From: an uncultured Muribaculaceae bacterium
GTDB lineage: Bacteria > Bacteroidota > Bacteroidia > Bacteroidales > Muribaculaceae
Assembly (NCBI GenBank): GCA_944321905.1
Contig: CALUNI010000014.1
Span: 1-33,201, forward strand
Reading direction: 5' to 3'
DNA length: 33,201 bases
Below the pieces are notes generated by a model. The model was not told where the DNA came from. It saw nothing but the letters and a program-made list of their open reading frames with translations, and did no database searches. Of the stretch, positions 17,368 through 25,438 are shown in pieces; positions within the stretch are counted from its first letter, which is position 1; the number at the start of each line of letters is the position of its first letter. The position numbers were made by a program, and so were the translations under genes.

Positions 17368-17405
17368 ATCAAATTAGACTGAACGGATGTATAATTATAA
17401 TTTAA

Positions 17406-17437
17406 TTTGTGTAATTAAAAACATATACATATATTTG
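17406..17437 (+). promoter_or_regulatory. Bacteroides-type promoter of the T9SS cargo gene
   Basis: TTTG at 17406-17409, a 20-base spacer and TATATTTG at 17430-17437 match the consensus exactly. The leader is about 80 bases, AT-rich, and ends with the purine-rich AAGGAGAG (17511-17518), a good Shine-Dalgarno sequence and the only clear one in this window. Confidence 0.75.
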
Positions 17438-17524
17438 CAATAAACAGAGTTGTAAAATTTAAATTTTATCGCTTAAATTACGTAATGAAAAACAGTATTA
17501 ACCATTAAGAAAGGAGAGAAATTT

Positions 17525-20500
17525 ATGAAGCATTTGCTGCTTACTGTATTGTGTGCCTCGATGTGCGTTGGCGCATATGCGCAGGCTCAAGGTTCGCAAG
17601 AGCATGAGGGCATGGCGCTGACAACCAACGGTCGCCAACGTATTGCAATGGAGCGTTTGGGCGACAGGCAGGCCGATATTGCCGGCATGGAGTCGTCAAA
17701 AGAACGCATTGCCGGACAGTTGAAAGGAAACGTTTTGCGTAAAAAGCAGGGGCATACCGTGAGCGTTCCGTTAAAGCAAGGTAACGTAAAACTGCAAAGC
17801 GTGAACAGCATAGACGGCGACATGGCGCGCGTAACCTTAAATGTCGTGAGCGACTGGGGCGACGGGTCGGGCTACCAGCTATTGCTTGACCCCGATTGCA
17901 TAATATACTACTTGACCGAAAGCGGGCATGTTGACCAGATTTTCAGCGAGGCCGACTACAAGATACCTGCCGATGCCGATATACTTGTCAATTTCCTCGT
18001 TGCCGGAGAAAGCGAGTCGATCGACGTGCCGGCAGGGGAATATGATTTCCTGGTATTCAATCCTACGCCTTATTCGGGGTCGGTGTATGTGCCTGGTGGC
18101 CAATCCGAGGGAGACGATGTTAATTTAAAGGGCGGATATGAATATGTGTTCACCATCACAGCTACGGGCGAAAGCGACAATTGCTCTATCAGTTGCGAGT
18201 CGCCCGTTGACCTTGCAGTGACAGCCGTCAAGTCGCCCAAGACCGGACTTGACCTTGGCAATGCCGAACCTGTGACCATAACGGTGGCCAATGTGGGCGA
18301 TGTCGAGGTGACGCAGTTCACGGCAAAATACAGCGTCAACGGCGGTGAGACCGTGACAGAGACGGTTGACAAGGCCATTGCCCCGGGCGAGGAGATAGAT
18401 TACACGTTCAATGCCACACTCGACATGTCGGCAGCAGGCGTATATGCTATCAAAGCCGGAGTGGAGGTAGAGGAAGATGCCATGACGTTTAACGACAACA
18501 TGACAGTGGAAGTGACCCACACGCAGCCGATGGAGTTGCCGTATAACTGTACATTTGAGGAACCCGACGACGTTGACGAGTGGGACATTATCGACGCTAA
18601 CGGAGACGGCATTACGTGGGAGATATTGAGCTATGGCGAGGGCATCGGTTTCGCTACGCTGTATTATAACGCCTCAATGCCGAGCGACGACTACATTATC
18701 ATGCGTAACCCGGTAGGGCTTAAGGCCGGCGACAACCACATCGTGGTCGTGTACAATGGCATAGCCGAAGGATATACCGAGAAGATGGCACTTTATTACG
18801 GCACCACGCCCGATGTGAGCGAAATGGAACTGTTGGAAAGATTTGAAGGCTTTACTGCGACCGACGAGGGTTATACTGCTCCCATTAATTTCACCGTTCC
18901 GGCCGATGGCAGCTACTACTTTGCTTTCCATGGATATTCCGACGGTGACGAGGCAGGTATATTGCTCAACGAGGTTACGATCGACGAGGGACGATATGTG
19001 GGCGTGCCCGATTTGTCGATGGACAAGATAACGCTGCCATTCTCAAGCTGCTCGCTCGGCGACGGCCAGAAGATAAGCGTGACAATAAGCAACAAGGGGA
19101 CTGCCGACATAAAATCGTTCAAATTGGCTTGTGACATAAACGGCTCAAGCATTGGCGAGGATACCTACGACACGCTTATACCCATGGGTGGAGAAGTTGA
19201 GGTGGAACTTAATGTGGAAGCCGATTTTTCGGAGATTGGAACTTATGTGGTTACAGTGACCGCATCCGATGTTTTGTCGTCCGACGGGCAGACTCTTGAG
19301 ACAGAAACGGGCAACAATTCGGTGTCGGGAAGCGTAAGCCACTTTACGGCTGCCGATGTGCCTTTCGTATCGGTATTCGAGGACGAGGAGCAACGTGGCT
19401 GGTGGAGCAGCGACGACTCTTGGACATATGACGACTTGTATTATGCATACTACTGTACGGGAACCACTCCGTTGATATCCCGCGGCATCAACCTGCAAGC
19501 CGGAAGCACATATGTGGTGGATTATAATTACATGGCCGGGTCAAATTTCTTTTTCCAGACTTACGACCAGTATGACATACTTTGCGGAGCCGACGGCACC
19601 GATCCCTCGACATGGGATGTCGTATATGAGTCGGGAGATGAATATACCAATGACAGGTTTACCGACAAGAGTATAACATTCCGTGTTCCCGCCGATGGCG
19701 TGTATTCATTGGCATTCCGCCAGAGTATGCCTGCAGGCACATTCTATATCACAAGCGTGAGTGTCACCATGTCGGCCGACTACGACATAAGCGTGTCAGA
19801 GCCTAAGGGATTACCGACAATGTTGCCGGAAAGCCAGATGGGCGACATCTCGGTGAGCGTGCCTGTGAGCAACAGCGGCAGCAAAACGGTATCGGGAACT
19901 GTCACATTAAGTATTAATGGCGAGGTTGTCGGCGAGGCTGCATTTGTCGATTTGGAAGGCGCAGAAAGTGTCAACGTAAATGTGCCTGTAGATGCCGATG
20001 CGATAGTTTCGGGCAATCTCGAAATTGAGGTTAAAGCCGAAATAGACGGCTATGAGGATGCCAATCCCGCAGATAACACTGCGACAAAGAGTGCGAGCAT
20101 TGAAATCACCGACGGCATACTCGGTTATGACATGGTTGCCGATGACGACATAAGTTCTTATGAAAACAGTTCGGTGGGTGTAAATTCGGGATATATTATC
20201 GTAGGCGTGCCGGTACACATCTATAAGGCTACCGACCTTACCGGGCTGTGCCTCGGATGGGGTATAGCTGAAGAGAAGCCGTTTGACATGTATGTGTTCA
20301 AGTATGACACGGAACAGTCGGCTTTGGATGACGGCTCGCTTGTAGTAGGAGAATTGCTCAAGTCGACATCAGCCAACAAGGAAGCAGGGTCGGCTGTGAC
20401 TTCTTACCTGTTTGACGAACCATTGCCGCTCGAACCGGGTGACTATATGCTCGGCGTGGGTTATGAAGGATACGGACTGGCAGTGGACCAGGTTGCTCCC

Positions 20501-20869
20501 GGAAGCCTGTTCTCGATTGTTACCGAGGATTATGTCGATTGGTTTGCTTATGACCAAGCTGCGGCAGGACTTGGCACGGCTGCACTGCGCGCCGTAGTAA
20601 GTGATGCGTCGTCGGGCGTTGAGTCGGTCGAAACCGCCGGCGTAGAGGGTATCGACATCAGTGTTGCCGGAGAGTCGTTGACTGTAACTTCTGCAAGTGG
20701 CGAAATAACAGGGGTAGATATATATTCGGTATCGGGTATGAAGGTTGCTTCGTTCGCGGCTTCTGGTTTCGCATGTACTTATGATACTGCGGCTCTTGCC
20801 GGTGGCGTATATGTGGTAAAAGTGACTACCACCGACGAAACTGCCATAAAGAAGTTTGTTATAAGGTAA
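17525..20869 (+). CDS. Large secreted protein with CARDB-like repeats and a T9SS C-terminal sorting domain
   Basis: The 1114-residue product has a signal peptide (MKHLLLTVLCASMCVGAYAQ). A basic N-terminal region is followed by at least three CARDB/immunoglobulin-like modules, recognisable by VDLAVTAVKSPKTGLDLG, VPDLSMDKITLPFSSCSLG and YDISVSEPKGLPTMLPESQ openings and by VTISNKGTADIKSF-type cores. These alternate with jelly-roll or MAM-like 'choice of anchor' modules (LPYNCTFEEPDDVDEWDI; FVSVFEDEEQRGWWSSDDSW). The last ~75 residues (ITGVDIYSVSGMKVASF ... GGVYVVKVTTTDETAIKKFV) are a type A T9SS sorting domain. The protein should therefore cross the outer membrane by type IX secretion and be attached to the surface or released. 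It is strongly acidic, and I see no peptidase or glycosidase motif, so an adhesin or structural role is more likely than catalysis; this is inference. Confidence 0.85.
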   Translation: MKHLLLTVLCASMCVGAYAQAQGSQEHEGMALTTNGRQRIAMERLGDRQADIAGMESSKERIAGQLKGNVLRKKQGHTVSVPLKQGNVKLQSVNSIDGDMARVTLNVVSDWGDGSGYQLLLDPDCIIYYLTESGHVDQIFSEADYKIPADADILVNFLVAGESESIDVPAGEYDFLVFNPTPYSGSVYVPGGQSEGDDVNLKGGYEYVFTITATGESDNCSISCESPVDLAVTAVKSPKTGLDLGNAEPVTITVANVGDVEVTQFTAKYSVNGGETVTETVDKAIAPGEEIDYTFNATLDMSAAGVYAIKAGVEVEEDAMTFNDNMTVEVTHTQPMELPYNCTFEEPDDVDEWDIIDANGDGITWEILSYGEGIGFATLYYNASMPSDDYIIMRNPVGLKAGDNHIVVVYNGIAEGYTEKMALYYGTTPDVSEMELLERFEGFTATDEGYTAPINFTVPADGSYYFAFHGYSDGDEAGILLNEVTIDEGRYVGVPDLSMDKITLPFSSCSLGDGQKISVTISNKGTADIKSFKLACDINGSSIGEDTYDTLIPMGGEVEVELNVEADFSEIGTYVVTVTASDVLSSDGQTLETETGNNSVSGSVSHFTAADVPFVSVFEDEEQRGWWSSDDSWTYDDLYYAYYCTGTTPLISRGINLQAGSTYVVDYNYMAGSNFFFQTYDQYDILCGADGTDPSTWDVVYESGDEYTNDRFTDKSITFRVPADGVYSLAFRQSMPAGTFYITSVSVTMSADYDISVSEPKGLPTMLPESQMGDISVSVPVSNSGSKTVSGTVTLSINGEVVGEAAFVDLEGAESVNVNVPVDADAIVSGNLEIEVKAEIDGYEDANPADNTATKSASIEITDGILGYDMVADDDISSYENSSVGVNSGYIIVGVPVHIYKATDLTGLCLGWGIAEEKPFDMYVFKYDTEQSALDDGSLVVGELLKSTSANKEAGSAVTSYLFDEPLPLEPGDYMLGVGYEGYGLAVDQVAPGSLFSIVTEDYVDWFAYDQAAAGLGTAALRAVVSDASSGVESVETAGVEGIDISVAGESLTVTSASGEITGVDIYSVSGMKVASFAASGFACTYDTAALAGGVYVVKVTTTDETAIKKFVIR

Positions 20870-20881
20870 TATAAGGTTGGT

Positions 20882-20913
20882 CTATAGGTCTCGGTAAATA
20901 TCGAGGCCTATAG
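20882..20913. terminator. Hairpin between convergent genes
   Basis: CTATAGGTCTCG (20882-20893) pairs with CGAGGCCTATAG (20902-20913) with one mismatch, giving a strong stem. No T-run follows; it probably acts with the next hairpin. Confidence 0.55.
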
Positions 20914-20923
20914 TAAAAGGAAG

Positions 20924-20962
20924 CGGGGCTGTATCGCATTTGTTGTGATGCAGCCCCGTTTG
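20924..20962. terminator. Terminator hairpin between convergent genes
   Basis: CGGGGCTG at 20924-20931 pairs with CAGCCCCG at 20951-20958, and the stem extends inward with a few mismatches. TTTGTT follows on the plus strand. It lies between the T9SS cargo gene and the glucosaminidase gene and may stop transcription from both sides. Confidence 0.75.
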
Positions 20963-20970
20963 TTATGCGT

Positions 20971-21954
20971 TTATCGGAGACTTATTCGTATCCCCGGCTT
21001 GAGCGAGCGGCGGGAGTTTTTGGTAGATAGCCGGTTGAGCTTGCACAGCGACTTCACCTTTATTCCGAATTGTTGCGATATGTCGTGTGTTGTATCTCCC
21101 GTGCGGGTTACGTAAACATCGGGTATGCCCGGGGCTGCGGTATCGTTCTTCTCTTCAATATAGATTATGCTCCCGGCTGGTATTTCGTCGTTTCTGTCAC
21201 GCCAACTCATGTCGTTGAATGAAGTTAGCTTCCGTGTGCGCATTCCGAATTCATCGGCAATGCTTGAATACGAGTCTCCGCTCTTGGCTATCACGCAGTA
21301 TAGGCCGTTTCGCTGCACTATATCGTGGGTCGATGTTATTTCTTCGTATATCTCGTTGTCGATTGAGTGTTCGAGCGACTCGTCGCCTTCGAGATGCTTA
21401 GGTTTGGCTATTATGGGTTGGCCGGTGTCGTATCGGTAAAGCTCATACGATTCTATGATGTCGATTAGTTTGTCGGCATACCGTTTGTCGGTGGCGTATC
21501 CGCATTGGCGCAAAGTGCGGGCCCACCCCTTGTAGTCGGTCACTTTGAGCTTGAACAGTGGCGCATACCGCTTCTGCTTTAGGAATCGGGCATGGTCTTC
21601 AAATGAGTCGTCGGCCGAACGGTAGCTGCGGAAGCACTCGTTGCGCTCGTCGTCGTCGGCATATATCTTGCCTCCGTCCCACGCTTGTCCGTGGCATTTT
21701 ATGCCGAAGTGGTTGTTGCCTTGCGTGGCCAACCGGCTGCGTCCGGCACGACTTTCGAGCAGTCCCTGAGCCAGAGTGATGCTTGCAGGTATGCCATACT
21801 GTTGTTGGTGTACGATGGCTATGTGGTGGTACTTTTCGATGTATTCGAGGTATGCCGCCGATTTGCCATGCGCAGGCATTGCTATGGTCAACAGGCCGAT
21901 AAGGAGTGTTAAGAAGATGCATTTCGGGGCATGTCGGTAGGCAAGCTTGAGCAA
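20971..21954 (-). CDS. Secreted N-acetylglucosaminidase (GH73-like) with two LysM domains
   Basis: With the TTG start at 21954 the protein is 327 residues. A signal peptide (MLKLAYRHAPKCIFLTLLIG, cleaved near PAHG) leads to a glucosaminidase domain (about 35-185). GIPASITLAQGLLESRAGRS carries the presumed catalytic Glu67, and GNNHFGIKC is a family signature. Two C-terminal LysM modules follow (about 216-262 and 279-327). It would cut the glycan strands of peptidoglycan, with LysM holding it to the wall. The reading frame stays open to 22200, but the extra 82 residues are translated from a 75-bp DNA repeat array and look spurious. No in-frame ATG precedes the signal sequence, so the TTG start is the best fit but not certain. 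Confidence 0.8.
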   Translation of the reverse strand: MLKLAYRHAPKCIFLTLLIGLLTIAMPAHGKSAAYLEYIEKYHHIAIVHQQQYGIPASITLAQGLLESRAGRSRLATQGNNHFGIKCHGQAWDGGKIYADDDERNECFRSYRSADDSFEDHARFLKQKRYAPLFKLKVTDYKGWARTLRQCGYATDKRYADKLIDIIESYELYRYDTGQPIIAKPKHLEGDESLEHSIDNEIYEEITSTHDIVQRNGLYCVIAKSGDSYSSIADEFGMRTRKLTSFNDMSWRDRNDEIPAGSIIYIEEKNDTAAPGIPDVYVTRTGDTTHDISQQFGIKVKSLCKLNRLSTKNSRRSLKPGIRISLR

Positions 21955-21999
21955 TGCTTGGCGTGCTTCGGTAAAACAAAAAAATGAATGGGTTCTTTT

Positions 22000-22030
22000 T
22001 TTGTTTTGCTCCCGACTTTCGCTATATTTT
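22000..22030 (+). promoter_or_regulatory. Promoter in repeat unit 1
   Basis: TTTG (22000-22003), 19 bases, TATATTTT (22023-22030), followed by G. The extra T makes it a slightly degraded copy of TAnnTTTG. Confidence 0.45.
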
Positions 22031-22074
22031 GATAAGATAGGCTGCGGCTTGGCATAAAAAACAAACAAGTTTGT

Positions 22075-22105
22075 TTTGTTCTGCACTCGCCTTGCACTAT
22101 CTTTG
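22075..22105 (+). promoter_or_regulatory. Promoter in repeat unit 2
   Basis: TTTG (22075-22078), 19 bases, TATCTTTG (22098-22105): a full consensus match. Confidence 0.6.
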
Positions 22106-22149
22106 CATAATATAGAATGCGCCTCGGCATGAAAAGCAAGCTTGCTTGC

Positions 22150-22180
22150 TTTGTCCTGCCATCGGCTTCCATTATATTTG
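22150..22180 (+). promoter_or_regulatory. Promoter in repeat unit 3, driving cytidine deaminase
   Basis: TTTG (22150-22153), 19 bases, TATATTTG (22173-22180): a full consensus match. Transcription would begin near 22187, leaving only about 12 bases before the ATG at 22199. Confidence 0.75.
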
Positions 22181-22198
22181 CATAAATACATAATTGCC

Positions 22199-22669
22199 AT
22201 GGAAGAAAGAATTTTGAATACAAAGATAAGAGTTTACTCTTACAATGAATTGGGCGAAGATGACAAAAAGTTGGTGGAAATGGCTCGCCGGGCCACTTCT
22301 CGGGCTTATGTTCCATATAGTGAATTTCATGTCGGGGCGGCATTGCTGCTCGACAACGGCGAAATCGTGACGGGTGCCAATCAGGAAAATGCGGCATTCC
22401 CTGCCGGGACTTGCGCCGAGCGGACGGCTGTGTTTTATGCCGCCGCACGTTATCCGGGCGCGCGTTTCGTTTCTATCGCAATTGCCGCATGGCAGAATGG
22501 CGACTTTGTGGAAGATCCGGTGTCGCCATGCGGAGTGTGCAGGCAAGCCATATTGGAATATGAGCGGCTTGGCGGTCGGCCTATCGACCTGTTGCTCTGC
22601 GGCAGGGACGTGGTGTATCGCATAGAGGGTATAAGGGCTTTGTTGCCGCTTAGCTTTGAAAAGTTTTGA
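22199..22669 (+). CDS. cdd: Cytidine deaminase
   Basis: The 156-residue cytoplasmic enzyme converts cytidine and deoxycytidine to uridine and deoxyuridine in pyrimidine salvage. The zinc site is complete: TCAERTA gives Cys72 and the proton-shuttling Glu74, and PCGVCRQ gives Cys111 and Cys114. YVPYSEFHVGAALL (37-50) and GANQENAAFPAG are substrate-site segments of the tetrameric class. The frame is open upstream to 22142, but that part lies in the promoter repeat, so the ATG at 22199 is the start. The leader is very short, and GH43 follows after 37 bases on the same strand. Confidence 0.95.
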   Translation: MEERILNTKIRVYSYNELGEDDKKLVEMARRATSRAYVPYSEFHVGAALLLDNGEIVTGANQENAAFPAGTCAERTAVFYAAARYPGARFVSIAIAAWQNGDFVEDPVSPCGVCRQAILEYERLGGRPIDLLLCGRDVVYRIEGIRALLPLSFEKF

Positions 22670-22706
22670 CGTTGTTTATCCTTAATATGCCTAAAATTAA
22701 TTAAAT

Positions 22707-24092
22707 ATGAATACAAAATCAATGCTTTTTGTGGCGGCTGCGTGCGCCTTGATGGCAAGTTGCTCGCCTGTAGAGGGCGAAATGCCGACTCTCGGAAATC
22801 CTGTCTTGCCCGGTTATTTTGCCGACCCGTCGGTGGTGCAGCTTAACGGAACATATTATTTATATGCCACAGCCGACCCGTGGGGTACGGAATTTCTGTC
22901 GTGTTGGACTACCGATGACTTTCATAATTGGGAATGGCATAAATTGAACTGGCCCACAAAGCAGGCTTGCACGTCGTCGCTCTCTAACGAGAACATGGTG
23001 TGGGCTCCGTCGGTCGTGGAGAGAAACGGACAATATTTCATGTATGTATCGGTCGGTTCTGAGGTGTGGTGCGGAAAAGCCGCTTCGCCTCTTGGCCCGT
23101 GGGAGAATGCGCTTGGCGACAAGCCTCTGATCCCTGCCGATACCACCATGTATTATCATGTTATAGATGCCGAGGCATTTATAGATGATGACGGCAAGGC
23201 ATATTTGTATTGGGGATCGGGTTGGAACTGGACAAACGGTCATTGCTATGTAGCCGAATTGGGCGACGACATGTGTTCGTTCACAGGCGAACCGCGAGAG
23301 GTTACACCGACTCATTACTTCGAGGGACCTTTTATGCTGAAGCGTGGTGGCAAGTATTTCCTCACTTATAGCGAAGGGAAAACGATAGACTCCACTTATG
23401 AGGTGCGTTATGCAGTGGGAGACAATCCTTTCGGCCCATTTACCGAGGCTGCCAACAGTCCCATATTGAACACTCATGAAGATCTCAAGGTATATGGCCC
23501 CGGCCATCACACGGTGGTTACGTGCGGCGGAAAAGATTATATTCTCTATCACAAGCATCGGTTGCCATACGTCGAGGGTACGGCTTACAGGCAGACGTGC
23601 ATTGCTCCGCTTGAGATTGTCGGGGATACTATTTCAACCATAATGCCTCTTGGCGAGTCATCGTTTCCGCTCGCCGACCGTCTTGCATCGGCTTGGATAG
23701 AACCGTCATCGGTCGAAGCAAGCAGCGAATGCGCAGATTTTACGGCGCAATGTGCGTTTGACAAGTCGAACGGCACCCGATGGCAGGCTGCCGAAGGGGA
23801 TAGTACGGCAACGCTTACGGCCAAGTTTGCCGGCAAGGTTGTAATTGACACGGTAAGGATATTGCCCGAGTACCCATGGAAGCAATATTACTTAAAGGTG
23901 GCGGCATCGCAAGACAATGGCGAGTCGTGGACCGAAGTTGCCGATTATACCGGGCAGGGCATTGCCGGGTCGCCGATTCTTGTGCCTGTCGGCGATGAAT
24001 GCGATGCAGTCAAGGTGGAATTCGCTCCTGCCGACAGCACCGCTGCTGTTCCGTCATTGTGGGAGGTTAAGTTTCAAGGGAAAGTTCGTTAA
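22707..24092 (+). CDS. Glycoside hydrolase family 43 lipoprotein with C-terminal carbohydrate-binding-like domain
   Basis: The 461-residue product has a lipoprotein signal ending LMASC (Cys19). The five-bladed propeller domain follows with the GH43 residues visible: GYFADPSVV (base Asp40), HVIDAEAFIDDDGKAYLYWG (Asp154, pKa modulator) and YFEGPFMLKRGGKYFLTYS (acid Glu206). Residues about 345-461 resemble an F5/8 type C (discoidin, CBM32-like) domain (FDKSNGTRWQA, VVIDTVRILPEYPWKQYYLK, SQDNGESWTEV). Known GH43 activities are alpha-L-arabinofuranosidase, beta-xylosidase and endo-arabinanase; the subfamily cannot be settled by eye. It sits in the periplasm or on the surface, after cdd and before a strong hairpin. 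No SusC/SusD pair is adjacent, so this is not a classical utilisation locus. Confidence 0.9.
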   Translation: MNTKSMLFVAAACALMASCSPVEGEMPTLGNPVLPGYFADPSVVQLNGTYYLYATADPWGTEFLSCWTTDDFHNWEWHKLNWPTKQACTSSLSNENMVWAPSVVERNGQYFMYVSVGSEVWCGKAASPLGPWENALGDKPLIPADTTMYYHVIDAEAFIDDDGKAYLYWGSGWNWTNGHCYVAELGDDMCSFTGEPREVTPTHYFEGPFMLKRGGKYFLTYSEGKTIDSTYEVRYAVGDNPFGPFTEAANSPILNTHEDLKVYGPGHHTVVTCGGKDYILYHKHRLPYVEGTAYRQTCIAPLEIVGDTISTIMPLGESSFPLADRLASAWIEPSSVEASSECADFTAQCAFDKSNGTRWQAAEGDSTATLTAKFAGKVVIDTVRILPEYPWKQYYLKVAASQDNGESWTEVADYTGQGIAGSPILVPVGDECDAVKVEFAPADSTAAVPSLWEVKFQGKVR

Positions 24093-24121
24093 TAACGGTA
24101 CTGAAGTTTGAATCACAGGAA

Positions 24122-24165
24122 AAATGCGATTAATCCGCTAAGACAGGTGTCGATTAATCGCATTT
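24122..24165. terminator. Perfect 14-bp hairpin between GH43 and namZ
   Basis: AAATGCGATTAATC (24122-24135) is exactly complementary to GATTAATCGCATTT (24152-24165) around a 16-base loop. The following TTCTTTG is only moderately T-rich, so it may be a terminator for the GH43 transcript or a regulatory hairpin. Confidence 0.6.
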
Positions 24166-24180
24166 CTTTGAATCTTGATG

Positions 24181-24197
24181 CACACGGCAACTGTGTG
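24181..24197. promoter_or_regulatory. Possible operator dyad upstream of namZ
   Basis: CACACGGCAACTGTGTG has 5-bp inverted arms (CACAC/GTGTG) around seven bases. It lies about 40 bases before the namZ start, where no consensus promoter is visible, so an activator-dependent promoter is possible. This is speculative. Confidence 0.25.
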
Positions 24198-24235
24198 ATT
24201 TCATAAAATATGGCTAAAGGATAAAGAAACATTCG

Positions 24236-25429
24236 ATGATTATGATGAACCTTAAAGTTTTTTACCGTGCCGTTGCGCTTGCTGCGGCTTTGGCTTTATT
24301 TGTGCCGGTAGCTTTGCCTCAAGCGATTAAAGTGGGCGCAGAACGGACAGACAGTTACGTGCCTTTGCTGAAAGGCAAGCGGGTGGCATTGCTGAGCAAC
24401 CATACCGGCATGGTGGGCGACAAGCATACGCTTGATTTGATGTTGGAGAACGGAATTGAAGTGACAACTATTTTTTCTCCCGAACACGGCTTCCGAGGCA
24501 ATGCCGACGCGGGCGAGCACGTGTCGAGCAGCGTAGATGAAGCTACTGGCATACCCATTGCATCGCTCTACGACGGGAAGAAGCGCACGCCTTCGGCCGA
24601 GACCATGGCTCGGTTTGATGTAATAGTGACCGACTTGCAAGATGTGGGATTGCGCTACTATACATATTATGTTACCATGTTAAACTTGATGAATGCCGCA
24701 GCCGAATATGGAAAGGAGTTTGTGGTGCTCGACCGTCCCAATCCAAATGGAATGTATGTTGACGGGCCTGTGCTTGACATGAAGTATAAATCGGGCGTGG
24801 GCGGATTGCCGATTCCTGTAGTGCATGGGATGACGCTTGGAGAACTGGCACTCATGATAGATGGGGAAGGTTGGCTCTCGAGTGGAAGAAAGTTGGGAGA
24901 AAGGCTGTCGGTAGTGCCGTGCGAAGGATACACGCACCAGAGCAGGTACAGGCTTCCTGTACAGCCATCGCCCAATCTGAAGTCGATGCTTGCAGTTTAT
25001 CTGTATCCTTCTACTTGCTACTTTGAAGGAACGGTAGTAAGTCTGGGGCGAGGAACCGAGCATCCGTTTGAAGTCTATGGTCATCCCGATATGAAAGGTT
25101 GTACATTCGCTTTTACGCCTCGAAGCATACCCGGCGCAAAAAATCCGCCGTTGTTGGGCAAGGAGTGCCGAGGACGGGATCTTACCGGACTCGACGAGGA
25201 GTCGGTGATATCGGCGGGCGTGAATCTTGAATATGTCATCGACGCTTATCGCCGTCTCGGCTTGGGGGATAAATTTTTCACATCGTTTTTTGAATTGCTT
25301 ATTGGCAATGGCGAAGTGAGGCAGATGATAAAAGCGGGGAAAAGTGCCGATGAAATAAAAGCCACGTGGCACGACGATGTAGAGGCCTTCAAGTCGCGTC
25401 GCAAGCCATATTTGTTGTATTCCGAATAA
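24236..25429 (+). CDS. namZ: Exo-beta-N-acetylmuramidase, DUF1343/NamZ family (GH171)
   Basis: The 397-residue exported protein has a signal peptide (to about residue 29, ALALFVPVALPQA). It carries the DUF1343 signatures: KRVALLSNHTGMVGDKHT, TTIFSPEHGFRGNADAGE, DVIVTDLQDVGLRYYTYY, VVLDRPNPNG and FEGTVVSLGRGTEHPFEVYG. The Bacillus subtilis and Tannerella forsythia members release N-acetylmuramic acid from the non-reducing end of peptidoglycan fragments. Length is normal for the family. A sodium-solute symporter follows after 9 bases, so the released sugar is probably taken up by it. The gene opens ATG-ATT-ATG-ATG; the exact start is ambiguous by up to nine bases. Specificity rests on family membership. 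Confidence 0.85.
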   Translation: MIMMNLKVFYRAVALAAALALFVPVALPQAIKVGAERTDSYVPLLKGKRVALLSNHTGMVGDKHTLDLMLENGIEVTTIFSPEHGFRGNADAGEHVSSSVDEATGIPIASLYDGKKRTPSAETMARFDVIVTDLQDVGLRYYTYYVTMLNLMNAAAEYGKEFVVLDRPNPNGMYVDGPVLDMKYKSGVGGLPIPVVHGMTLGELALMIDGEGWLSSGRKLGERLSVVPCEGYTHQSRYRLPVQPSPNLKSMLAVYLYPSTCYFEGTVVSLGRGTEHPFEVYGHPDMKGCTFAFTPRSIPGAKNPPLLGKECRGRDLTGLDEESVISAGVNLEYVIDAYRRLGLGDKFFTSFFELLIGNGEVRQMIKAGKSADEIKATWHDDVEAFKSRRKPYLLYSE

Positions 25430-25438
25430 ATTGATAAT

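Larger units (their letters stand above)
21981..22198 (+). repeat. Three-unit 75-bp tandem repeat, each unit carrying a promoter
   Basis: Units run about 21981-22055, 22056-22130 and 22131-22198 (last one cut by the cdd start). Corresponding positions keep an exact 75-base period: TTTG ends at 22003, 22078 and 22153, and the -7 boxes begin at 22023, 22098 and 22173. Each unit starts with an A-rich stretch and a small inverted repeat (for example AGCAAGCTTGCT near 22135). Then come TTTG, a 19-base spacer and the -7 box, then a tail ending GGCAT in units 1 and 2. The sequence between the fixed elements has diverged. Confidence 0.85.

Noticed and set aside
22142-22198. 19-codon upstream extension of cytidine deaminase
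   Set aside because: It overlaps the consensus promoter of repeat unit 3; the ATG at 22199 matches the family's N-terminus.
21981-22198. The 75-bp repeats as a CRISPR array
   Set aside because: Period, divergence and promoter content do not fit repeat-spacer organisation, and there are no cas genes.
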